DNA of 64,000 bases from Chloroflexota bacterium (GTDB lineage: Bacteria > Chloroflexota > Limnocylindria > QHBO01). How positions within the stretch are numbered: position 1 is the stretch's first letter; each line of letters opens with the position of its first letter. The stretch spans positions 62,001-126,000 of the forward strand of contig JBBDXT010000005.1 of the NCBI GenBank assembly GCA_040902225.1. Direction: 5' to 3'. Below the pieces are notes generated by a model. It had not been told where the DNA came from and did not search any database. It was given only the letters and a program-made list of their open reading frames with translations. This document shows positions 55,288 through 62,843 of the stretch, piece after piece. The translations under genes and the position numbers were made by a program.

Positions 55288-55572
55288 GTCGTTCAACCGT
55301 GCACACTCCCTAGCCAATTCAGTGTTGGGCCGCGTCGACGAGCGCGACCCGCGCGGGCCTCTTCCTCCGCGAGGGCAGATCCGTCCGACCAGCGTGGTCA
55401 ATCTCACCGGGGGAAAGCTGACCGCTGACCAGCGTGCGGACTGTCCTCGTAGCAGCGGAGCGCCGGCGACGGCCCGCCGCCCAGCCATTGCTCCATGGCA
55501 CCCGTGCGACCCACACAATGCGCCGGTGGTCACCGGGTCCAGACCACGAGCCATGGGTGAGCCCTGTAACCG

Positions 55573-56832
55573 CTAGACGACCGTGCCGATCATCGCGGAG
55601 AGCCGCGCTCGTTCCGTCGCCTCGAGGACCCGAGGATCGGCGTACTCGGGGCCGCGAGTCTGCGTCCCGAGCAGGGACCCGAACAGCTCGTCCTCGTACG
55701 TCTTCTCCGTCACCTCGAGCCGCAGCGGCGCGAAGGACGGCGAGAACTCGACGTGGAGGTGCTGCTGGATTCGCGCATTGAGCGCGAGGATCGCGAGCCG
55801 CTGCCTTCGCTCGTCGGCATAGGACGCGAAGGCCGCCGGGTCCCAGTTCGACTCGTCGAGCAGGACTTCGGCGATGCTTCGAGCATCTCGCATCGCCATC
55901 GCAAGGCCCTGTCCGATGAGCGGGTCGACCCACCCCGCCGCGTCGCCGATCAGGACGAGACCCTCGTCGACCGGGTCGTCGACGAATGCCGAGCTGAGCG
56001 GGAAGGTTCCGCACGGTCCGTCCTGCCGCCCACCAGCCACCGCCCCGCCGAACGGCAGACTCGGGGAGTTCCACGCGGCGAGAAACCGCCCGACGCCACC
56101 TTCGCCCGTGAACTGCGACCGTTCCGCGATCGCGATGCAGACGTAGAGGCGGGCTCTTGCTCCGGCCTGGGGGAAGCTGATCAGGTGACGATCGGTCTCG
56201 TGGAGGGAATACCCCATCGTCGCGGGGGCTCCGTCCAACCCGCCCACGAGCATGCCGGCCGCGACGGATGTCGCCCCTTCCTCGCGCAGCCCGATGGACG
56301 CCTGTCTCCGGATTGTCGAAACCTTGCCATCCGCGCCCACCACGAGCCGGCACGACACCGCCTGGCGCGCGCCCGCTCCGGACCAGCTCACGGTGGGGGC
56401 GGAACCAAAGGTCGCGAGGACGTCGGTCGCTCCGCGGACGACGGTCGCTCCTGCGAGCGAGGCGGCTCCGGCGAACGCCTCGCAGGCCACGGGATGACGC
56501 ACGTCCAGGATGCCCTCGATCCCCGGCACGCGATCACCGAATCCGACGGTCAGCGCGTTACGCATCACGGCATCCGGATCGCTGCCGATCTCGTAAGCGA
56601 GCCAGTGTGTGAGCGTGACCGCGCCGTCCGGGTTTCCGACCAGGACGTCCTCGACGCCCGCCCGCCGGGCCTCGGCGATCCCCCACGGCATCATGCCCTC
56701 ACCTAGCACTCGGTCGCGGTATTCGGTCTGACGCTCCAGGAGGAGCACCCCGAGACCGCCGCGAGCCAGGGCGGTTGCCAGCGCGCCGCCGGCGATCCCA
56801 CCGCCAACGATCGCCACGTCATACGCCGTCAT
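55573..56832 (-). CDS. FAD-dependent monooxygenase-type oxidoreductase
   Basis: The 419-aa protein has the PHBH fold: VAIVGGGIAGGALATALARG at the N-terminus, VVGADGKVSTIRRQ in the middle (DG motif), and VLIGDAAGWVDPLIGQGLAM (GD motif). Such enzymes hydroxylate aromatic or polyketide compounds, reduce prenyl chains, or inactivate drugs. The substrate is unknown. It sits alone between repeat R copies 4 and 5, on the minus strand like the PLP enzyme gene. Confidence 0.82.
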   Translation of the reverse strand: MTAYDVAIVGGGIAGGALATALARGGLGVLLLERQTEYRDRVLGEGMMPWGIAEARRAGVEDVLVGNPDGAVTLTHWLAYEIGSDPDAVMRNALTVGFGDRVPGIEGILDVRHPVACEAFAGAASLAGATVVRGATDVLATFGSAPTVSWSGAGARQAVSCRLVVGADGKVSTIRRQASIGLREEGATSVAAGMLVGGLDGAPATMGYSLHETDRHLISFPQAGARARLYVCIAIAERSQFTGEGGVGRFLAAWNSPSLPFGGAVAGGRQDGPCGTFPLSSAFVDDPVDEGLVLIGDAAGWVDPLIGQGLAMAMRDARSIAEVLLDESNWDPAAFASYADERRQRLAILALNARIQQHLHVEFSPSFAPLRLEVTEKTYEDELFGSLLGTQTRGPEYADPRVLEATERARLSAMIGTVV

Positions 56833-56944
56833 CGTAGGGATGATCGGCAGCGCCGGGGCCGAACGTCAAGCTACCCGGGCCCGGGACCGTGAAGGGCCCG
56901 CCTGGACGAAGCCCCGATGATGCGATTGGGTGACGCCGCAGATT

Positions 56945-57145
56945 ACGGGTGCCCACAGAGTGCCGACAAACCGCATCCAAGCCGATTCTGAGCACGAATC
57001 GTGCCCTGGAGATGAGACTTGGTACCGCATACCGGATGCGCGGGATTCCGATGTCATGCGTCCCAGTCTGGGTCGATTGAGCGCGTTTGAGTTGCGGTGG
57101 TTCGCATGGCGCGATGCCATAAGGGTGCTTATAGGGGTGCTTCAG
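56945..57145 (+). repeat. Dispersed repeat R, copy 5
   Basis: Contains hairpin 1 CGATTC-TGAGCAC-GAATCG (56982-57001), core TTGGTACCGCATACCGGATG, hairpin 2 CCCAGTCTGGG, and ends CCATAAGGGTGCTTATAGGG GTGCTTCAG. The left end is more diverged than in copies 3 and 4. Shared sequence continues to about 57200. Confidence 0.75.
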
Positions 57146-57351
57146 CCCCTTCGGATCGAGTTCGCCCCGATTGGTCAAGAATGCCTGGATTCCCCATGCC
57201 ATCCGAGATCATCTCGGGACGTGAGATAGGACGTTCTCCTCCTCCACCAGCCCCACCGAGGTCTCGGGAGAGGTCCCCAGTTCGTTGCACCCCGGATGCC
57301 GCCGAATTCGGGCTCACAGTGGCGTTTCCCGAGACGGTCTCGGTTGCTATG

Positions 57352-57401
57352 GCGTCCCCCGCAGGTGCCGGGGCCGTACTAGCAAACATTCCCATCGTAG
57401 G
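57352..57401 (+). repeat. Direct repeat S, left copy
   Basis: About 50 nt with roughly 88% identity by eye to 60487-60536, in the same orientation. It starts GCGTCCCCCGCAGGTGCCGG and ends CCCATCGTAGG. The two copies bracket the cyclase/STAND ATPase gene. Confidence 0.6.
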
Positions 57402-57701
57402 CAGACTGGAGGCCGACTCGGAATCGCGATCCGCCTGACGCCGCGCCTCCGCGCTGGCGGCGACATCGACGTCTCGCGCCAGGGGATGCAGCCTGTGCTG
57501 CAGGAGCTCATCGATGTCGAGGCTGGCCGGGCGATCGGTGCCGCCAGGTCAACCAGATCGCCCGTCGGCGCGCCGCGGAAGGCGACCATCGTCCTGGCCG
57601 ATCAACGGATGAAGAACGGTCGGGCGCTCGAGCCGATTGACGAACCCGCCTTGAGCAGGCATGCCACACTGGCCTGAGACGCGCAGGAGGTATGCCGCCC
57701 A
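57402..57701. other. Region before the cyclase gene, possible IS256-like remnant
   Basis: A + strand frame ending at 57677 contains VLQELIDVEAGRAIGAARST, loosely like the start of IS256-family transposases. The rest of a transposase is absent. No intact gene is supported. Confidence 0.25.
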
Positions 57702-60365
57702 ATGCCACCCGAGAGCAACCCGGCGCTGCCGACCGGCACGGTGACATTTCTGTTCACCGACATCGAGGGCTCCACGGCCCTCCTGACGCTGCTCGGCGAG
57801 GCGTACGTGACCCTCCTCGAGCGCCACGCCGAGATCCTGCGGACCGCGATCGCAACCAACAGCGGGACTGAAGTCAGCACCGAGGGCGACGCCTTCTTCG
57901 CCGTCTTCCCCTCCGCGCCCGATGCCGTCGCGGCGGCAAGCAGGGCGCAGCGTGAGCTGGCGCGCCCCGGCTGGCCGAACGATGCGTCGGTGCGCGTCCG
58001 AATCGGCCTGCACACCGGCGTGGCCCGCCTGGGCGGCGACAACTACGTCGGGCTCGACGTCCATCGCGCCGCTCGGATCGCGGCCGCCGGCCATGGCGGC
58101 CAAGTCCTGCTTTCTGACGCGGCGCGTGCGCTCGTCGCCGAGGCACTGCCGGGCGACACCCACCTTCGCGACCTCGGTCAGCATCGGCTGAGAGACCTCG
58201 AGCAGCCCGTGCGGATCTGGCAGCTAGAGATCGATGGACTCCCTGCCGACTTCCCGGACCTCAGGACACTCGACGCGAGACCTGGGAACCTGCCGCGCCC
58301 GCTGACCGGCTTCGTCGGCCGGGAGCGCGAGCTGGCTCGGCTCATCCACCTGGTGCGCGGCCACCGCCTGGTCACCCTGACCGGTGCCGGCGGAACCGGG
58401 AAGACCCGCCTCGCCCTCAAAGCGGCCGAAGAGCTTCGCGACCACCTGCCGGACGGTGCCTTCTTCGTCGACCTGTCGGCACTGCGAGACCCGGCCCTCG
58501 TGCCGCTGGCCATCACGCAGGCGTTACGCCTTGGCGTCGATCCCGGCGGCGATGCGCTGCACGCCGCCAGAGGGTACCTGCGCGACCGCGAGGCGCTGCT
58601 GCTCGTCGACAACTTCGAGCAGGTGGTGGAGGCGGCGCACGTCGTCGAGGAGCTCCTGGCCGCCGCTTCCCGTCTCCGAGTCCTGGTGACCAGTCGCAGC
58701 CCGCTCGGCATCTATGGCGAGCAGGAGCTCGAGCTCCCCCCGTTCGACGTTCCTGCGGGCGGCTCGCTGGAACTGCTGTCGGCGAGCCCGGCGGTCGCGC
58801 TGTTCGTGGATCGCGCCAGGGACGTGAAGCCGGGATTTGAGCTCTCGGCGGATCAGGCCATCGCCGTCGCCGGAATCATCGCCCGGCTCGACGGCCTGCC
58901 GCTGGCGATCGAGCTCGGTGCCAGCCAGGTCCGGGTGCTGACGCCGGCGGCCATCCTGTCCCGGCTGGAGGCCCATCAGCCGCTGATGCCGGCGGCGACG
59001 CGAGGCCGGCCGGCGCGGCAGCGCACGATGTGGGCCGCGATTGACTGGAGCTATGAGCTGCTCGATGGGCCCGAGCGGCGGCTATTCACCCGCCTCGCGG
59101 TGTTCTCCGGTGGCTTCTCACTCGAGGGGGCGGCGGCCGTCGCAGACCCAGGCGACCTGGGGATCGCGATCCTGGACGGGATCGCCGCGCTCGTGGGCAA
59201 GAGCCTGCTGCGCCAGACCGACGGGGATGCGGAGCCGCGCTTCGGGATGCTCGAAACCATCCGGGACTACGCCGGTGAGCGGCTCCGGACCGACTTCGAC
59301 GCCGATGCCACTGAGCGGCGCCAGTCCGCCTTCTACGAGTCGTTCGCCGAGGCGGCCGAACCGCACCTCACGCGGATGGAGCAGGCATCATGGCTCGACC
59401 GCTGTGAGGTGGAGCGGCCGAATCTGCGTCGTGCCATTGACTGGGCGATCCGGAGCGGCGAAGCCGATCTGGGCTTGAGGATGGCCGCCGCATTGTGGCG
59501 CTTCTGGCACCAACGCGGCCCGCTCTGGGAGGGCCGCAAGGCGCTCGACCAGCTCCTCGCGCTGCCAGGTTCGTCGCGGGAAACGCGAGCCAGAGCGCTG
59601 TCGGCCGCCGGGGGGCTTGCCTGGTGGGACGGCGACTTCGTGGCGACCCGTCGTCACAACGAGGACGGGTTCGCGCTCTTTACCGCCGACGAGGAGACGA
59701 CCGACCGGGTCCGGGCACTGTACGACCTGGGCTTAACACTGGTGTGGAGCGGGACGCAGGGCAATCTGAAGGACCTCGACCGCGCGGAGGACCTGCTCCG
59801 TCAGAGCCTGACGCTTGCGGAACGGTTGGACGATCGGCACGGGAGCGCACGCGCCTATCGGGCGCTGGGCCTGGCTCGAGGCATCGCCCGCAAGGATCCG
59901 CGAGGCGCCATCCCCCTCTTCGAGCAATCAGTGGCGCTCTTCGAGACGCTCGGTGAGCGATGGGAGCTGAACGAATCGCTGATCGGTCTGGCCAACGGCC
60001 ACCGATTCTCCGGCGACAAGGCGCGTGGCCGAGAGTATTACCTCCGCGGCCTCGATCTCATGGCGGCCGCCGGCAATCGTCCCGCGATGGCATGGCTCCT
60101 GTTTCTCGTTGCCGCCGTCGAGGGTGAGATGGGCCGGCACGAGCGCGTCGCCCGGCTGTGGGGCGCGGCGGAGGCGGTCCGCGAAGCGGCCGGAGCGATC
60201 CGACCGCCGGCCGCCGCTCTGCTCGTTGTGGACCCCCTCGGCACGGCACGGCAGGCCATCGGTGACGAGGCAGTCGAACGCGCGCTTGCCGAAGGGCGAG
60301 CGATGGATCCCGAGGCGGTGGTCGCGTACGCCCACGCCGATGCCCCGATTGCCGTCGCCCAGTGA
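57702..60365 (+). CDS. Class III cyclase-domain / STAND ATPase / TPR regulator
   Basis: The 887-aa protein has a class III nucleotide cyclase domain (residues 10-175; metal Asp D20 in FTDIEGST and D63 in TEGDAFF), a STAND/NB-ARC ATPase (Walker A GAGGTGKT, 228-235; LLLVDNFEQV), and helical repeats from about 560 to the end. The usual transition-state Asn of the VNxAAR motif reads His (GLDVHRAARI), so cyclase activity is doubtful. It probably acts as a signal-dependent switch. A ribosome site GCAGGAGG precedes the ATG closely. No target gene is adjacent. Confidence 0.85.
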   Translation: MPPESNPALPTGTVTFLFTDIEGSTALLTLLGEAYVTLLERHAEILRTAIATNSGTEVSTEGDAFFAVFPSAPDAVAAASRAQRELARPGWPNDASVRVRIGLHTGVARLGGDNYVGLDVHRAARIAAAGHGGQVLLSDAARALVAEALPGDTHLRDLGQHRLRDLEQPVRIWQLEIDGLPADFPDLRTLDARPGNLPRPLTGFVGRERELARLIHLVRGHRLVTLTGAGGTGKTRLALKAAEELRDHLPDGAFFVDLSALRDPALVPLAITQALRLGVDPGGDALHAARGYLRDREALLLVDNFEQVVEAAHVVEELLAAASRLRVLVTSRSPLGIYGEQELELPPFDVPAGGSLELLSASPAVALFVDRARDVKPGFELSADQAIAVAGIIARLDGLPLAIELGASQVRVLTPAAILSRLEAHQPLMPAATRGRPARQRTMWAAIDWSYELLDGPERRLFTRLAVFSGGFSLEGAAAVADPGDLGIAILDGIAALVGKSLLRQTDGDAEPRFGMLETIRDYAGERLRTDFDADATERRQSAFYESFAEAAEPHLTRMEQASWLDRCEVERPNLRRAIDWAIRSGEADLGLRMAAALWRFWHQRGPLWEGRKALDQLLALPGSSRETRARALSAAGGLAWWDGDFVATRRHNEDGFALFTADEETTDRVRALYDLGLTLVWSGTQGNLKDLDRAEDLLRQSLTLAERLDDRHGSARAYRALGLARGIARKDPRGAIPLFEQSVALFETLGERWELNESLIGLANGHRFSGDKARGREYYLRGLDLMAAAGNRPAMAWLLFLVAAVEGEMGRHERVARLWGAAEAVREAAGAIRPPAAALLVVDPLGTARQAIGDEAVERALAEGRAMDPEAVVAYAHADAPIAVAQ

Positions 60366-60486
60366 CCCGGCCGGGTCACGGTCAGTGGGCGCGAGAGCAT
60401 TGCCCTTCTGAAGGCTCGCGCATCATGAGCGGCCGGAACGGTCCTTGCTTACTAGACGATCCATCGCTTGCCTGGGAAGTGAGCAA

Positions 60487-60536
60487 GCGTCCCCGGCAGG
60501 TGACGGGGCCGTCCTAACAACCATACCCATCGTAGG
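60487..60536 (+). repeat. Direct repeat S, right copy
   Basis: Matches 57352-57401 with about six mismatches and the same orientation (GCGTCCCCGGCAGGTGACGG to CCCATCGTAGG). Weaker similarity continues for about 40 nt beyond. 60366-60616 holds no other feature. Confidence 0.6.
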
Positions 60537-60616
60537 TCGCGGAGAACTGGAGTCGGAACCCCGTTCCGCTGAGCCGGAGGGTGTCCCCGGACACTGAGGC
60601 CCAACGCGACGGACGG

Positions 60617-61000
60617 TTACTCGGTCGCCAGCACGAGACACGAGCTGAGTCGCGTCGCGTTCTCGCGGATTATCGACTCCGCGTCGGCGAGGATGTCTCG
60701 GATCCGCGGATCGACCACCTGGTAGCGGTTGTGGCGACCTTCTACGGTAGCGAGCACGTAGCCGCACCAGCGTAGGCAGGAGAGGTGGCTCGAAACCCGC
60801 CCCTGGGCGAGGCCGAGCTCGCGCTGCAGCTCGGACACGGTCCGCGGACGCTCCGCGAGCACTTCGAGGATCCGCACCCGGGTCGGGTCGGCGAGACCCT
60901 GGAAGAAGGTAGCCAGGACCTCCGGCCGGGTGAGCTGCGGGCGAGTGGCGGCGCTCGGCAGGTTGCTGAGCCCAATCGGGCTGGGCGGTTCGACCGTCAT
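60617..61000 (-). CDS. ArsR-family metal-sensing repressor, CmtR-like cysteine set
   Basis: The 127-aa protein has the ArsR winged helix (LADPTRVRILEVLAERPRTV; SSHLSCLRWCGYV). Cysteines C75 and C79 lie in the recognition-helix region and C121 near the C-terminus. This C-x3-C plus distal Cys spacing is like that of CmtR, a Cd/Pb sensor. It overlaps the HMA gene stop by 4 nt. With MerA divergent nearby it may sense Hg, Cd or Pb and repress both units. Confidence 0.85.
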   Translation of the reverse strand: MTVEPPSPIGLSNLPSAATRPQLTRPEVLATFFQGLADPTRVRILEVLAERPRTVSELQRELGLAQGRVSSHLSCLRWCGYVLATVEGRHNRYQVVDPRIRDILADAESIIRENATRLSSCLVLATE

Positions 61001-61251
61001 GCTCGTGTCCCGCTGGATCGGACGAAGGCGTTGTAGCCGGCCGCCCGGACCGCCGCGGTCAGGCGCTCCATCTCGACCGATGGCTCCGCCGCCACCCGGG
61101 CGCTGCGGCCCTCGAGACTGACGTCGGCTGCCTCGACGCCGGGGACCGACTCGAGCGCGGCGGTGACGGTTTGCACGCAGTCGTCGCAGGTCATGCGGCC
61201 CACGCCGAGGTCGATGTATTGAAGCTGCTCTTGCTGATTGTTCGCGCTCAC
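60997..61251 (-). CDS. Free heavy-metal-associated (HMA) domain protein
   Basis: From GTG 61251 (AGGAGGAACACC upstream) the protein has 84 aa with one HMA ferredoxin-like fold. The metal-binding motif is GRMTCDDC (C22, C25). MerA here lacks the N-terminal HMA domain found in many MerA proteins, so this separate domain could deliver Hg(II) or copper to partners. No signal peptide is seen, so it is cytoplasmic, unlike MerP. It is the first gene of the minus-strand pair with the ArsR regulator. Confidence 0.8.
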   Translation of the reverse strand: MSANNQQEQLQYIDLGVGRMTCDDCVQTVTAALESVPGVEAADVSLEGRSARVAAEPSVEMERLTAAVRAAGYNAFVRSSGTRA

Positions 61252-61315
61252 GGTGTTCCTCCTGATCGCCGCCAACTAGTGGCTGCGAGAGTTCGATACG
61301 ACTGATGCCATACTA

Positions 61316-61331
61316 ATACGCCTCTCCGTAT
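61316..61331. promoter_or_regulatory. Inverted repeat ATACG-N6-CGTAT between divergent metal-resistance genes
   Basis: A perfect 5-bp dyad with 6-bp spacer, within an AT-richer stretch that includes CATAC/GTATG arms. It lies in the 161-bp gap between the HMA/ArsR pair and merA, and is the best candidate operator for the ArsR protein. Confidence 0.45.
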
Positions 61332-61412
61332 GCCAGCTTACAGCGGCGCACCGTCCGATGGCCCAGCCTCGAGGCAGACCTGACATCCCCTCACAGCGGA
61401 GCTCGTGACCAC

Positions 61413-62837
61413 ATGACCACGCCCTACGACCTCTTCATCCTCGGCTCGGGCTCGACCGCCTTCGCCGCCGCGATCAAGGCCAACGAGCTCGGCGCTCGGG
61501 TGGGCATGGTCGAGCGACGGACCCTGGGCGGCACGTGCGCCAACCGCGGCTGCCTGCCGTCCAAGAACCTCATCGAGGCGGCGCGGATCGTGTGGGAGGC
61601 CGGCCACCCACGGTACGCCGGTCTCACGCCGGCGCGGATCGAGGTCGACTTTCCGACGCTCATCGGCCAGAAGGACGACGTGGTCCGCGACTACCGGGCC
61701 AAGAAGTACGCCGCGGTCGCCGACGGGATCGACCTCGAGGTCCTCGACGGCGACGCCCGCTTCGCCGCCCCGCACACGATCTCGCTCGACGGCCGCACGA
61801 TCGACGCCGATCGCATCCTCGTCGCGACCGGCAGCCGCCCAACGGTCCCGGCCATCCGCGGCCTCGACTCGGTCCCGTTCCTGACCAGCGACCTGCTCGA
61901 CGCGGACGAAGCCGGGCGGCTGACCGAGCTGCCGGGGTCGCTGATCGTCCTCGGTGGCGGGTACGTCGCGGCCGAGCTCGCCCAGATGTTCGCCCGACTC
62001 GGCAGCCGGGTCACGATCGTCGCCCGCTCGGAGTTCCTCCGCGGCTATGAGCCGGTGCTCGGGCAGACGCTGGCCGAGTCGTTCCGGGCCGAGGGGATCG
62101 AGATCCTTGCCAGCACGCGAGTCGAGCGCGTGTCCGGCGACGGCCGGGGGGTGGCGGTCGCGGTCGAGACGCCGGACGCGCGCCGGATCCTGCGCGCCGA
62201 CCGGCTCCTCGTCGCCACCGGCCGAACGCCGAACACCGAGAATCTCGAGCTCGAGACTGCCGGGATCGCCCTCGACGAGGCCGGGGTCGTCGTCGTGAAC
62301 CGCGAACTGCGGACCAAGGTCGACCATATCTGGGCCGCCGGCGACGTCATCGGCCGCCAGCATGGCTCACAGATGGCGACGCCGGTCGGAGCACGCCAGG
62401 GGCGGCTCGTCGCCGAGAACGCCCTCGCCGCGGCGAGGAAGCCGTTCGACGGCACGGTCATCCCGCGGGCGATCTTCACCGACCCGCCGATCGGCACGGT
62501 CGGCCTGACGGAGGCGGAGGTCAAGGCGAGGCACACGCCCGCCGTCACGGCCACCACGCCGCTCGCCTATGTCCCAAGAGCCGGCGCGATCCACAAGCCC
62601 GAGGGCGTCGTGAAGATGATCGCGTCGACGATCGACGAGCGGATCCTCGGGGTTCATGTGATCGGCGAGGCCGCGTCCGAGGTCATCCACGAGGCCGCCA
62701 TGGCAATGCATTTCAAGGCGACGATCGGCGACTTCGTTGACCTGATCCACGTCTACCCGACGATGAGCGAGGCGCTCAAGATCGGCGCCCAGGCCTTCAG
62801 CCGGGACGTCTCCAAGCTGTCCTGCTGCGCGGAGTGA
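61413..62837 (+). CDS. merA: Mercuric reductase
   Basis: The 474-aa flavoprotein has FAD binding at FILGSGSTAFAAA, the redox pair C42/C47 in GTCANRGCLPSK, the NAD(P) site IVLGGGYVAAELAQMFARLG, ATGRTPNTENL, and the MerA-specific C-terminal vicinal cysteines (KLSCCAE, C471/C472). It reduces Hg(II) to Hg(0) with NADPH in the cytoplasm. The N-terminal HMA domain is absent and a free one is encoded divergently. The next flavoprotein starts 6 nt downstream. Confidence 0.9.
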   Translation: MTTPYDLFILGSGSTAFAAAIKANELGARVGMVERRTLGGTCANRGCLPSKNLIEAARIVWEAGHPRYAGLTPARIEVDFPTLIGQKDDVVRDYRAKKYAAVADGIDLEVLDGDARFAAPHTISLDGRTIDADRILVATGSRPTVPAIRGLDSVPFLTSDLLDADEAGRLTELPGSLIVLGGGYVAAELAQMFARLGSRVTIVARSEFLRGYEPVLGQTLAESFRAEGIEILASTRVERVSGDGRGVAVAVETPDARRILRADRLLVATGRTPNTENLELETAGIALDEAGVVVVNRELRTKVDHIWAAGDVIGRQHGSQMATPVGARQGRLVAENALAAARKPFDGTVIPRAIFTDPPIGTVGLTEAEVKARHTPAVTATTPLAYVPRAGAIHKPEGVVKMIASTIDERILGVHVIGEAASEVIHEAAMAMHFKATIGDFVDLIHVYPTMSEALKIGAQAFSRDVSKLSCCAE

Positions 62838-62843
62838 CACCCA

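Noticed and set aside
55319-56353. 344-aa minus-strand frame opposite part of the FAD monooxygenase region
   Set aside because: It lies in a different frame from the monooxygenase on the same strand, is Arg-rich, and shows no motif.
53828-57145. Integron attC cassette array
   Set aside because: Single genes between repeats recall integrons, but R is longer, lacks an obvious GTTRRRY core, and no integron integrase is present. Kept as an unnamed repeat family.
57402-57677. IS256-family transposase gene
   Set aside because: Only a short, loose resemblance; no catalytic DDE segment or terminal inverted repeats were found.
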